Virus record (IMG/VR): IMGVR_UViG_3300048925_000223
Coordinates: 1 to 51,393 of that record
From: a virus
DNA length: 51,393 bases
Reading direction: 5' to 3' (one strand)
The notes beneath the pieces are model-generated. The model did not search any database, had not been told where the DNA came from, and was given only the letters and a program-made list of their open reading frames with translations. The number at the start of each line of letters is the position of its first letter. Positions within the stretch are counted from its first letter, which is position 1. Shown here one piece after another: positions 16,839-24,433 of the stretch. Made by a program: the position numbers and the translations under genes.

Positions 16839-17234
16839 ATCCCTATCCCAGTTGGTATCAGTGGGATAAATCCTAGCATGGAGTGGGCGCAAGATGGTGC
16901 AAAACCATAAGCACTGATCATCTATCAGGATGGCACTGCTACTTCATTACGCGTTAAGATTACTCTTATGCCAGTGAGCTTTTATCTGGTAATCCATCGT
17001 GATTCGTTTTCTGATGCTTCAAGAATTAAAGCCAGAATTAGACAAGAAGTAGCCTTCAATGCTTATGTTTTGGCATTTTTCTGATTTTTTGCTTCCCAAG
17101 CTAAAGGTTTTGACGCTTCTGCCGACTTGATCGTACATGCAGGTCGGCTTTAGTCGATCAATCAGATAAAACGATTAGTCATCGATTTTCAAGTAATGTA
17201 AAGTCGTCGAACTTTTTACAAGGAAACCTGTCGT
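16839..17234. other. Divergent intergenic region of the tail-operon accessory locus
   Basis: About 400 bp between the leftward moron pair and the rightward Ntn-hydrolase-like gene. It is AT-richer than the flanking genes. A GCCGAC...GTCGGC hairpin (17121-17148) followed by TTTA lies mid-way. An unsupported 38-codon + frame (16978-17094) is present and shows no clear family. Promoters for both directions are expected here, but I cannot fix them with confidence. Confidence 0.5.
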
Positions 17235-18032
17235 ATGACCACTACAGCATATGACGTAAAAAACAATTTAGTCGCCTGCGACACTCGTTGGTCTGCGGAT
17301 TTTAGTCTCATTGACGGTAACTACATTCTGTTGGTTGACGACACTGGATTCAATAAAATTGCTTATCGCCCAGGTGGTGCAATTTTTTGCGCAGGTGATG
17401 GCAAGACTATCGAGAAATTGAAAAAATGGTGGTTGGCCGAGCCGTTTGACCCTGAAGCGCTTCCAGACCTTGAGCATGAACATGAAAAAAAATTCAAGGT
17501 ATCTGTCATGGTTGTTTCTTCTGAGGGCGAGAAACTCTTTGATGCTGGCCCAAAGCAAGCCCTCGTTGACCCGGAAAAAGAAAATTTTATTCATGCAGTT
17601 TTCTCAGGGTCTGGTGGTGCTTTTGCCGGGCATACTTTCATGCAGTGCGGTTGCGTAAAAACATCTGTTACTGCAGCTGAAACGTTCGACCCTTACTCAG
17701 GCGGACAAGTTAAATTCTGTAACATTACATCAGGGGACAGTAACCTTGATGACGAAACGATGGACTACAATAGTATTATGACCGCAATGGATGAAAGGGG
17801 GATTCTGATGAAATACACAGGATTTTATGCAGCCAATGCAGAAAATGTGCAGACCATTCCGCTAAAAGAGCACCCACAATTCAAAGATGTATCTGCTCAA
17901 CTCCAAGCTGGCTCAGTAAGAGCTTACGCCCCGATGGGTGGTAACGAAGTTGAATGGAACGCCGAGAGAATCAATAAGCTTAAAGCTGCTGCCCGAAAGG
18001 TTGCAGATATTGAGCGTCGCTTAAAAGCATAA
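17235..18032 (+). CDS. Putative Ntn-hydrolase of the HslV/proteasome-beta type (moron)
   Basis: 265 residues. The start MTTTAYD followed by VACDTRW (Asp16) resembles the N-terminal catalytic strand pair of proteasome beta/HslV proteins, in which the Thr after the initiator Met is the nucleophile. A DDTGFNKIAYR segment supplies a Lys near the expected position (Lys41). AVFSGSGGAFAG (about 121-132) matches the GSGGxxA turn of HslV, and the following segment ends in KFCNIT, like the next strand. It stands alone on the + strand inside the leftward tail genes, with its own terminator. Target and activity are unknown; the C-terminal 90 residues have no counterpart in HslV. Confidence 0.6.
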   Translation: MTTTAYDVKNNLVACDTRWSADFSLIDGNYILLVDDTGFNKIAYRPGGAIFCAGDGKTIEKLKKWWLAEPFDPEALPDLEHEHEKKFKVSVMVVSSEGEKLFDAGPKQALVDPEKENFIHAVFSGSGGAFAGHTFMQCGCVKTSVTAAETFDPYSGGQVKFCNITSGDSNLDDETMDYNSIMTAMDERGILMKYTGFYAANAENVQTIPLKEHPQFKDVSAQLQAGSVRAYAPMGGNEVEWNAERINKLKAAARKVADIERRLKA

Positions 18033-18040
18033 TTCTCCAA

Positions 18041-18060
18041 CCCGGCTCCGGCCGGGTTTT
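18041..18060 (+). terminator. Terminator of the Ntn-hydrolase-like gene
   Basis: CCCGGC-TCCG-GCCGGG stem-loop (18041-18056) then TTTT CTTT. It separates the + strand moron from the convergent tail chaperone gene ending at 18063. Confidence 0.85.
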
Positions 18061-18062
18061 CT

Positions 18063-18734
18063 TTACCCCTTTTCCAACCGCCTCGCCTTCCTCGCCAGAT
18101 AGTCATCAGCAACCGAATCATATTCTTCCTTCGTGAAGCCCTTCTGCTCCGGAAATTTGGCAGTCAGCAGCAACTGAAAATCAGTCATCGTAAGCTGCTC
18201 CGCCTCTTCTCGGCTCATGCCAAGATGCGTTCTAGCTGCGCTGATGTATTCGAATGCGTTGAACTCACTGGATGCCTGCGCACCTTCGTGGCGCTGTAGT
18301 TTGCGCACTTTGGCCTTGCCGATGACACCATGCGCCATAAGCGATCGGGCAATGATGACCATCTCCTCCGGCGCCATCCGGCCTTTGCGATAAACGAAAG
18401 TCCACTTGCCAGACCTGCCCGGCACAATCTCCCCGGTCAGCGCCGATACATCTTGCGGTGAGCAAGCCTGAAGCACCGACATCGCAGTGACGATCGCTTT
18501 CTTACTGTATTGGGGCGAAGCGAGGTGTGATGTAAGCCAGGCGGGGATGGTGCCGAACGCTTTGAGCGCCTTACGCATCAATTCGCCTACTTCATCGTTA
18601 TACAGGTCATACAACGCCTGCACGATTTCATCTGGCTCACCGATTCGCGTCATGTTGATGAACGACGGACGGAAGAAGTATTCATTCTCGCCGTCGCTAA
18701 TCACGCACTCGCCAATTTCCTTCAGTGGCGTCAT
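18063..18734 (-). CDS. DUF6246-family tail assembly chaperone (lambda G-like position)
   Basis: 223 residues from the ATG at 18734, which has GGAGGAAAC upstream. The frame is open further back, but that part overlaps the tail-tube gene. It begins MTPLKEIGECVI and contains FFRPSFINMTRIG and a C-terminal SREEAEQLTMTDFQLLL, which I recognise as the DUF6246 family of siphovirus tail proteins. Between tail tube and tape measure this is where lambda has G/GT, so a chaperone coating the tape measure is likely. No second frameshifted product is obvious. Confidence 0.75.
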   Translation of the reverse strand: MTPLKEIGECVISDGENEYFFRPSFINMTRIGEPDEIVQALYDLYNDEVGELMRKALKAFGTIPAWLTSHLASPQYSKKAIVTAMSVLQACSPQDVSALTGEIVPGRSGKWTFVYRKGRMAPEEMVIIARSLMAHGVIGKAKVRKLQRHEGAQASSEFNAFEYISAARTHLGMSREEAEQLTMTDFQLLLTAKFPEQKGFTKEEYDSVADDYLARKARRLEKG

Positions 18735-18783
18735 GTTTCCTCCATAAGCATTATCAAGGGCTGAATCCAGCCCTTTGGAATGG

Positions 18784-19527
18784 TTACGAAGAAGTGACTG
18801 TAACCACTGTGGTGCCGGTGAAATTTCCATCGGTCGAGGTGAACGTGATAGTCGCAGAACCCGCAGCCACCGCAGTGACCAGGCCGGTATTGCTAACTGT
18901 CGCTTTGGTTGCGTCCGAGGTCGTCCAGGTGCCGGTGCGTTCGGTTGCATCGGCAGGCTGAACTGAGCCGGTCAACTGGCGGGTCGCGCCAACAGCGAGG
19001 GAAGCTGTAGCCGGTGTCACGGTCACGCCGGTCGCTGGCACGGTTTCATCAGTGTCGAGAATATCAATAGTCGTGGCATCGCCAACCTTGAACTCGGTGG
19101 TAAAGGTAACAATGTCGTTCGTGCCACCGTCTGAGCTCAGCGCTGTAATGACCATGTAACCAACAAAGGTCACCGCACCAAACTCCATGCGCACCCAAAT
19201 GCCGGGCTGGCGGCGAGCTTTAAGTTCAGCAGTAAAGTATTTAATAAAGCGATAAATACCGTACTGATCCAGCTTGTCGTTTTTACGCACCTCACCCTCA
19301 AAGCTGATGGTGAAATCTGAGTTGGTGATGATGCTCTCAACAAAGCCGCCACCGTCATCCGCATCGGAAGTTACTGTGTTAGGTGAGAAGTCCCACCCTT
19401 TGCTCGTTCCGGCAGCCAGCGCTTTCCATTCCGATTCCTGCGGCAGCGCATCGCTGCAGCCATCGGCAACTTCAAGCACAACGGCGCCACCGAACAAACG
19501 TTCGTTGCTGTTCTGGCAATCAGCCAT
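18784..19527 (-). CDS. Major tail tube protein with C-terminal Ig-like (Big_2) domain
   Basis: 247 residues. The N-terminal about 155 form a tail-tube fold of the lambda V type (FEGEVRKNDKLDQYG; VTFTTEFKVGD). The C-terminal about 85 (from VTVTPATASLAVG to the end) are a bacterial Ig-like group 2 domain, with TWTTSDATKATV and GLVTAVAAGSATIT as signatures. Such domains decorate the outside of siphovirus tails, as in lambda gpV, and probably give weak adhesion to surfaces. It lies between the tail terminator and the tail chaperone. Confidence 0.9.
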   Translation of the reverse strand: MADCQNSNERLFGGAVVLEVADGCSDALPQESEWKALAAGTSKGWDFSPNTVTSDADDGGGFVESIITNSDFTISFEGEVRKNDKLDQYGIYRFIKYFTAELKARRQPGIWVRMEFGAVTFVGYMVITALSSDGGTNDIVTFTTEFKVGDATTIDILDTDETVPATGVTVTPATASLAVGATRQLTGSVQPADATERTGTWTTSDATKATVSNTGLVTAVAAGSATITFTSTDGNFTGTTVVTVTSS

Positions 19528-19552
19528 GGGGTAATTCCTCTTTGACGTTTAT

Positions 19553-19936
19553 TTAGCTGCCGAAAGTGGCAACAAACTGAAGCCGATAGACAAGTCTGCC
19601 TTCGGTTGTTTGGACGGGGGCTGGAATGCCGCCGAGGTTTTCCAGATAGCCGACACAGGCGTCAGCCATTGGGTTTTGCTGAACGAAATCGATGATGTCC
19701 TGCACGCGCTGGTCCACTGCACCATTGCCTGACTTCGCGCCGACTACATCGACGATGATGTAATATTGTCCGCCGAGTTGATTGCGAATAGACCCGCCGC
19801 CATTGGGACGAAACACCATAAATTTGTCGGCCTGGTTGCCGGTGTCGTTCCACACGAGCAACTGAATGTTGAATCCTGTCGTCAGGCCAGCATCATTGAA
19901 GAAGTTACGCACGCGCGTATGCATTGGAGGATTCAA
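19553..19936 (-). CDS. Tail terminator (lambda U-like) protein
   Basis: 127 residues. The position between the HK97-gp10-like protein and the tail tube, the length and the DIIDFVQQNPMADACVGYLENLGG/YRLQFVATFGS pattern fit phage tail-terminator proteins, which cap the tube at its final length. It overlaps its upstream neighbour by 4 bp at 19933-19936, so it is coupled. Confidence 0.75.
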   Translation of the reverse strand: MNPPMHTRVRNFFNDAGLTTGFNIQLLVWNDTGNQADKFMVFRPNGGGSIRNQLGGQYYIIVDVVGAKSGNGAVDQRVQDIIDFVQQNPMADACVGYLENLGGIPAPVQTTEGRLVYRLQFVATFGS

Positions 19937-20301
19937 AATGACATCTCCTTCTGCACAACGCGGTCGATAACATCGCGGCTCTCTTCGAACCCTTTAGTCA
20001 GGAATTCTTTCTCAGCCGTGGCGCGACGGAACCGCTGCGGATTTGCCGGGTCATGCACGTATGCGGCGTATGAAGCCGTGTAGCCAACCCTGCCAGTGAT
20101 GCGTGCACCATTAACGACGATTTCCCTGAACTGGCTGTTGAGCAGATAAGACGTATCGATTGGCGTGTAGATTGCTGCCTGTGACGCGCCGACAATCATC
20201 GCGCTGGTGAGGGCGCGAACAACACGTCGGTCCTGAATGTTATCGATAGCGCGGTTAACGTTGCGTGAAACCTGCCTGATGCCTTTTACTTTCACGCCCA
20301 T
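19933..20301 (-). CDS. HK97 gp10-like tail completion protein
   Basis: 122 residues, with the family's TPIDTSYLLNSQF (the TPxDTGxLr motif) around residues 60-73 and VGYTASYAAYVHDP around 90-104. These mark the HK97-gp10/tail-completion family found at the head-tail junction. It is rich in Arg near the N-terminus. It lies in the connector gene cluster and overlaps the tail terminator gene. Confidence 0.85.
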   Translation of the reverse strand: MGVKVKGIRQVSRNVNRAIDNIQDRRVVRALTSAMIVGASQAAIYTPIDTSYLLNSQFREIVVNGARITGRVGYTASYAAYVHDPANPQRFRRATAEKEFLTKGFEESRDVIDRVVQKEMSF

Positions 20302-20303
20302 GG

Positions 20304-20651
20304 CTAAACTCCAGTGATAATCGCAAAATCGTCCGCGGTGCGCTCAAAGGTGTCTGCATAGCGGATCGCCTGCATTACCTCATCGGCACCGGCTGCAATC
20401 GGGTCGGGGTTGCCAGAGACTCCGATGAGAAGGTAATCGCCAGTGTCAGCCAGCGCATACTCTGTCCACACTGTGTTCTTAACTACCTTCTCGCCGCCGA
20501 TATCGCCAAGCCGCTTTGAAAGCCCACCCTGATAATCGCAGGCAATAACCAGCGGCGCTTCGAACGCAGGGTCACCGTAATCATTGCTCGCGCCTGATCG
20601 TTTCCAAATCGTCGCCTGAGCGCTGTATGACCAATTGGCTAAAGATGACAT
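20304..20651 (-). CDS. Head-tail connector/stopper-type protein
   Basis: 115 residues beginning MSSLANWSYSAQATIWKR, a pattern of small head-tail joining proteins, with beta-strand-rich content. Synteny (between the adaptor protein and the gp10-like protein) supports a stopper or head-closure role. The ATG at 20651 lies at the stop of the preceding 55-codon gene. Confidence 0.65.
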   Translation of the reverse strand: MSSLANWSYSAQATIWKRSGASNDYGDPAFEAPLVIACDYQGGLSKRLGDIGGEKVVKNTVWTEYALADTGDYLLIGVSGNPDPIAAGADEVMQAIRYADTFERTADDFAIITGV

Positions 20652-20652
20652 G

Positions 20653-20820
20653 TCATTTCCTCCAGCTGGTCACTGCGGGCTTCTCAGCAGCAATTCGCGG
20701 GCAGTTAATCACCCACTCGCCGCCGCTGTTCACGTAGCCGGTTGTCTGCCGACCGCTTGAAGTCTTCACCCACACGCGCTCGAATGGTTTTGGTGGTTGA
20801 GATGCCGGTAGCCAGCTCAT
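20653..20820 (-). CDS. Small 55-residue connector-region protein
   Basis: This short frame fills the gap between two connector genes. It starts MSWLPASQPPKPFERVWVK, has GEWVINCPR, and ends TSWRK. The ATG (20820-20818) overlaps the end of the upstream gene, and the stop falls at the SD/start of the next gene, so it is embedded in a tightly coupled cluster. The composition is real-looking and it resembles small proteins seen in this location in other enterobacterial siphoviruses. The function is unknown. Confidence 0.7.
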   Translation of the reverse strand: MSWLPASQPPKPFERVWVKTSSGRQTTGYVNSGGEWVINCPRIAAEKPAVTSWRK

Positions 20821-21218
20821 CGCTTATCACCACACATGCATCCCCCCTTACCAATCCAGATTCCGGCAAAAGCCTGTTGAGTCGGGTCGGCCGGTATCAG
20901 TTCAGACGCGCAACCGAACTTATCAAGACCGCGTAGCAATCCCAGAGAGCCCTTCCACCGATCGGCGAAGGAGCCGTAACGAAATGACCGCGACGCACCA
21001 GATGGGGCTGACTGAGAGCTGATGTATTTATCACCCTGCCCCAGCCCCATCAGTCCTAACAGGTACATCTGAATCAGTAAGGCTGTCGCTGGCGTGTAGT
21101 TAGCGTCCAGACATTCCTGAATGCTGTTCGCCTGCTCAACCAGCGCCGCGAGGATAAAGTCTGGCAGCGTAATACCCTGGCTCACCAGATACTCTTTTGC
21201 CTGTTCCTGGGTAACCAT
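20817..21218 (-). CDS. Head-tail adaptor protein
   Basis: 133 residues; N-terminal helices (VTQEQAKEYLVSQGITLPDF) resemble gp6-like adaptor proteins that bind the portal. The C-terminal part carries Cys in GCAS and GGCMC. Synteny directly after the capsid block supports the call. It overlaps the 55-residue gene by 4 bp. Confidence 0.65.
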   Translation of the reverse strand: MVTQEQAKEYLVSQGITLPDFILAALVEQANSIQECLDANYTPATALLIQMYLLGLMGLGQGDKYISSQSAPSGASRSFRYGSFADRWKGSLGLLRGLDKFGCASELIPADPTQQAFAGIWIGKGGCMCGDKR

Positions 21219-21250
21219 GAATACCTCTTAGCCCCGCCGAAACAGGGCAT

Positions 21251-21272
21251 AAAAAAACCGCCATCGCGGCGG
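21251..21272 (-). terminator. Terminator between capsid-region and connector genes
   Basis: On the - strand a GCCGCC...GGCGG hairpin (21258-21272) is followed by seven T (A run 21251-21257). It lies 4 bp past the stop of the 98-residue gene and upstream of the adaptor gene's leader. Confidence 0.8.
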
Positions 21273-21275
21273 CTG

Positions 21276-21572
21276 TTATTCAGCAGGGAAAAGCTTTTCG
21301 AGTTCGCCGTCTGGCAAGAGCTCCGCCAGCTTGTCGGCGCCGAGGGTGCCTTTGTACTCGATGCCGAGTTCATCCAGACGTTTGGCGATCGCGTCTTTGC
21401 GTGCCTGCTTATCGGTGCCAGCACTAGGTGTTGCCGGGACCAGTTCAGTTGCTGCTTTGCCTGATAGTTTGCGCAGGTGCGGTTTCAACGAGGGATGGAC
21501 GGTTTCAAATTCAAACACATCACCCTCTTTCACGCCGTGCCACGGCTTAATCACTTCGTATTTGTCAGCCAT
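21276..21572 (-). CDS. Small head-region protein with C-terminal HeH/SAP-like motif
   Basis: 98 residues. The N-terminal half (KYEVIKPWHGVKEGDVFEF) looks like a small beta domain. The C-terminal half (DAIAKRLDELGIEYKGTLGADKLAELLP) has the helix-extension-helix look of SAP/HeH domains in small phage head proteins. It follows the capsid gene by 9 bp and is followed by a terminator. It may assist head completion or DNA packaging, as lambda FI does, but this is only positional. Confidence 0.6.
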   Translation of the reverse strand: MADKYEVIKPWHGVKEGDVFEFETVHPSLKPHLRKLSGKAATELVPATPSAGTDKQARKDAIAKRLDELGIEYKGTLGADKLAELLPDGELEKLFPAE

Positions 21573-21581
21573 GATTGCTCC

Positions 21582-22679
21582 TTAATTCAGGTTAGCGCCG
21601 TAAACCACACCAGACAGGCCTTCGCCGTCTTTCTTAACCTGCAAGCCTTCAGCAGACATGATTTGGTTGTTGTAGTTGCTCTGAGGCATTGGGCGTGGAA
21701 GCGGAACAATACCGACAGCCATGCCAATCAGAGGCGATACAACATCCTGACGACGTTCATAGGCAATGAATTCGTTGCCGGTCAGCGCGTAAGTCATCTG
21801 AATAGATTCAGCCGGAATGAATTTGGCGATCGCATCCAGAACGGTTCCGCTCATCAGCGCATTGGTGCCACCGTTTACGTCGATAAGGTATGGCTTGGAC
21901 AGGTTCGCCATAATTTCAGCACTCAGCCAGAGCTTGCTGTAGCGAGTGACCTTGTTGCGGCGCGCGTTGACACCAAATGCACCGGTCGGCCCAAAGAACG
22001 CCAACACTTGTGCAGGTGTTGCAGTGGTCAGGTCGATGTTTGCACCACCTGCGCCGCTACCAAGGTTGATTTTTGTGGTGTTGCGGTGGTTTTTCAGACC
22101 TTGAGCTTTGTAGCCATCAACTGAAATTGATGCATCACCGTTCAGGTAATAGTTCACGCGGCGCTTATGGAACTTGCGCATTTTTGCGCCCTGCGCATCA
22201 AGCATCATATCGATACCGACAGTGCTCAGGCCTGCTGCATGACGCCAGTTAACGCCATAACCGGCAGTGAACACCGGGATTGGGTCGCCATCGCTACCGT
22301 AATCAGTGTGGTCGAAGGAATACGGAGCCTGACCATCGATACTGATTGATACGTCGTCTGCAATATCACCTGACACGTTATAAAGCTTCGCGGTTTTCCC
22401 GATCGGCAAGATGGTTTGAACAGCCATCAGGTCATTGACGATTTCCATGCCAATTTCCTGATCGCGCATCTGAATAACCTGACGATCAAGCTCAGCCCAG
22501 AACTCACGCGCAAAGCCGCCGACGGCATTAGCCGCTAGCATTTCAGGGGTCATGCTGGAGCGATACGCATTCACCATCATGTCATGCTGCACGTTCCAGA
22601 TATTGCGGTTCGCCCACAGCTCATTCCAGTGTCCGCGCAGTCGGCTGTTAGCAGCCAGTGTTTCAGCGGTAAAATACAT
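21582..22679 (-). CDS. Major capsid protein
   Basis: 365 residues. N-terminal MYFTAETLAANSRLRGHWNELW, a central GYGVNWRHAAGLSTVGIDMMLDAQ region and C-terminal PLIGMAVGIVPLPRPMPQSNYNNQIMSAEG match the capsid-type family (DUF6260-like) found between cement and connector genes in enterobacterial siphoviruses. The position after the protease-scaffold and cement genes is decisive. No N-terminal prodomain is evident, in keeping with a separate scaffold. Confidence 0.82.
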   Translation of the reverse strand: MYFTAETLAANSRLRGHWNELWANRNIWNVQHDMMVNAYRSSMTPEMLAANAVGGFAREFWAELDRQVIQMRDQEIGMEIVNDLMAVQTILPIGKTAKLYNVSGDIADDVSISIDGQAPYSFDHTDYGSDGDPIPVFTAGYGVNWRHAAGLSTVGIDMMLDAQGAKMRKFHKRRVNYYLNGDASISVDGYKAQGLKNHRNTTKINLGSGAGGANIDLTTATPAQVLAFFGPTGAFGVNARRNKVTRYSKLWLSAEIMANLSKPYLIDVNGGTNALMSGTVLDAIAKFIPAESIQMTYALTGNEFIAYERRQDVVSPLIGMAVGIVPLPRPMPQSNYNNQIMSAEGLQVKKDGEGLSGVVYGANLN

Positions 22680-22693
22680 TATCTATCTCCTGA

Positions 22694-23146
22694 TTACGGG
22701 GTTACGGCAGCGGCAACAGTACCGACGCGCGTACGGACACGGATGAAATCGAAAGAGGCGGCAGCAATTGTCGCTTCATCCTGGCTGTAACCAATCACCG
22801 AATCGGTGTCGTCAGTTGCCAGTGTGAAGTTGCCATTGGTGCCGAGCTTGATCGGGGAATCCTTCTCATAGGTTCCCGGCACACAGCGCAGAGCGAGCTC
22901 ACGACCTTCTTCGACGTAATTACCCACAGCGGAGTCACCAGCAGGCACTGCCTCGGTGATATTCAGGCCTTGGTGATAAGCAACGTCGATGATGTAGATG
23001 CGACCAGTCAGCGCGGTGGCTTGCGCAAACTCATTGTCGTCATTGATGACTGCCGCGGTGCCCGGCTGCAAAGCTGCAGCGGTAACGCGGGTTTCGGTCT
23101 TGTACAGAGACTGACCGTCGATATTAACGCGACGATAACGTGCCAT
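22694..23146 (-). CDS. Capsid cement/decoration-type protein
   Basis: 150 residues, beta-rich, with regular short strands (VTAAALQPGTAAVIN; GRIYIIDVAYHQGLN). The length and place between scaffold and capsid correspond to head decoration proteins such as lambda gpD. Its ATG overlaps the stop of the upstream gene (TAATG at 23146), so the two are coupled. Confidence 0.7.
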   Translation of the reverse strand: MARYRRVNIDGQSLYKTETRVTAAALQPGTAAVINDDNEFAQATALTGRIYIIDVAYHQGLNITEAVPAGDSAVGNYVEEGRELALRCVPGTYEKDSPIKLGTNGNFTLATDDTDSVIGYSQDEATIAAASFDFIRVRTRVGTVAAAVTP

Positions 23147-23499
23147 TAAGCAGCACCTCCGAAGTAAGCAGCCGGATCAGGTGCGCCGGTTACGGGTGGA
23201 TTCTTGGCGTTGTTAGTGCCGATATTGGTTGCTTCGCCCAGCTTGCTAAACATCTCTTTCAGCGGTTCACCGGACAATGCGTTTGCGATGATTTCGCCGT
23301 GCACCGCAGCCACCGCATCACGCATGGTTTTCTCTTCAGCGCGTGAGTTGGCTGTCAGTGAGTCTGAAATCTCTTTCTGGTTGGCCTGCAACTGCTGAAT
23401 CTGTTCAGTAACAGGCTTCAGCGCTTCAGCGAAGTTCGCAGCGAAGCCTTTACCGATTTCAGTGATCAGTTCTTGTTTCTCTTCTGTGGTTAAAGGCAT
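23146..23499 (-). CDS. Possible nested scaffold from an internal start
   Basis: In the same frame as the protease fusion, ATG at 23499 begins MPLTTEEKQELITEIGKGF with GGAGGG about 6 nt upstream, a better site than that of the full gene. The product would be 117 helical residues, a sensible scaffold. The arrangement copies lambda Nu3 within C. It is inferred from sequence only. Confidence 0.5.
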   Translation of the reverse strand: MPLTTEEKQELITEIGKGFAANFAEALKPVTEQIQQLQANQKEISDSLTANSRAEEKTMRDAVAAVHGEIIANALSGEPLKEMFSKLGEATNIGTNNAKNPPVTGAPDPAAYFGGAA

Positions 23500-24420
23500 G
23501 TCGCCCTCCGTTTGGTGGTTTGTTGCAGGAGCGTCCTGCGGAGTAAAAAGGGATTTGAATTTGTTGGCAGCGATCGCAACCCATGATTCCTGACGAGCAA
23601 CTTTTGAACCGGTATCATCGAATGTGATTTTTCCGCCGTCGCTGCTGTAACCGTAAACCTGTGCGTCGCCGCCGTTACGAATCACTATCGCCTGCGAATC
23701 TGTGAAGTCTGCAATCCACGCGTAGTCGTCTGGACCGGTTACAAACTTATCGCGAGCCGCCTGTTCGATGCGGCGCTCTCGCTCGCGATACGATTCGCCA
23801 ACCAGTGCGCCAGAGTTGGCCTTCAGTGATTTGGCCTGGTCAGCATTTACCATTAGGCCAACGCCCTGTTCTGGCTGTGCGGCGCCAACCTCATGCAAAA
23901 GGATCGCGTCATGGTCCATAGCGTTAATTTTCGCTACCCACTCAATGCCCTGCGCCTTTTGCTCTTCGTTGGCCTCCAGTTGCTCAAGGAATACGGCGAC
24001 GCTGGTATGAATCGGGGGAACATCTTCACCGCGTTCAATGGCCTCCACGCGCTCGAGAAGCTCACGACCGCCCTCGCTCTGGTTTGCTACAACGGTGTCT
24101 ACCCACTTCTCCGCATAGATACGGTTGCCGGATTTCTTCACGTTGCGATTCCATGCCCCGATGTGACCAGCGTTGATGCCTTCTGGTGAGAAAGCGGAAA
24201 CAAACTGGCCGTCTACGGTTGGGTGTCCAAGCGGTGCTAACGTGCCTTCCAGCCCCTGATAGTGGGCGTCGATTTCTGCCGCCGAATACAGGCCGCCGTT
24301 CATCACAACGTTCGCCGGCAGTGTGTAACTTGGCAGTACCAGATGCGCGCGGCCGTTATGCGTTTCGCGGCGAATAGCCTGACTGTTCACCTTTGTGGTG
24401 ACGTTGACCTGCATAGTCAT
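23146..24420 (-). CDS. DUF2213 prohead-protease fused to a scaffold region
   Basis: 424 residues from the ATG at 24420 (GAGAG upstream); an open extension to 24663 overlaps the previous gene and is not coding. The N-terminal about 260 residues fit the DUF2213 protease-like family (PSYTLPANVVMNGGLYS; LGHPTVDGQFVSAFSPEG). The C-terminal about 115 are charged and helical with ITEQIQQLQANQKEI-type coils, as in scaffolds. An in-frame start with a strong SD at 23499 could make the scaffold alone, as lambda C/Nu3 does. Confidence 0.8.
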   Translation of the reverse strand: MTMQVNVTTKVNSQAIRRETHNGRAHLVLPSYTLPANVVMNGGLYSAAEIDAHYQGLEGTLAPLGHPTVDGQFVSAFSPEGINAGHIGAWNRNVKKSGNRIYAEKWVDTVVANQSEGGRELLERVEAIERGEDVPPIHTSVAVFLEQLEANEEQKAQGIEWVAKINAMDHDAILLHEVGAAQPEQGVGLMVNADQAKSLKANSGALVGESYRERERRIEQAARDKFVTGPDDYAWIADFTDSQAIVIRNGGDAQVYGYSSDGGKITFDDTGSKVARQESWVAIAANKFKSLFTPQDAPATNHQTEGDMPLTTEEKQELITEIGKGFAANFAEALKPVTEQIQQLQANQKEISDSLTANSRAEEKTMRDAVAAVHGEIIANALSGEPLKEMFSKLGEATNIGTNNAKNPPVTGAPDPAAYFGGAA

Positions 24421-24433
24421 GGTTATCTCTCGA

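Noticed and set aside
16978-17094. 38-codon + frame in the moron intergenic region, vaguely like a LysR C-terminus
   Set aside because: Too short, no SD, and the resemblance is weak.
17121-17148. GCCGAC/GTCGGC hairpin considered as a terminator
   Set aside because: The following sequence has only TTTA and the loop is 16 nt, so support is too weak to call.
18735-18950. N-terminal extension of the DUF6246 chaperone
   Set aside because: It overlaps the Ig-like part of the tail tube in another frame; MTPLKEIG with GGAGG is the family start.
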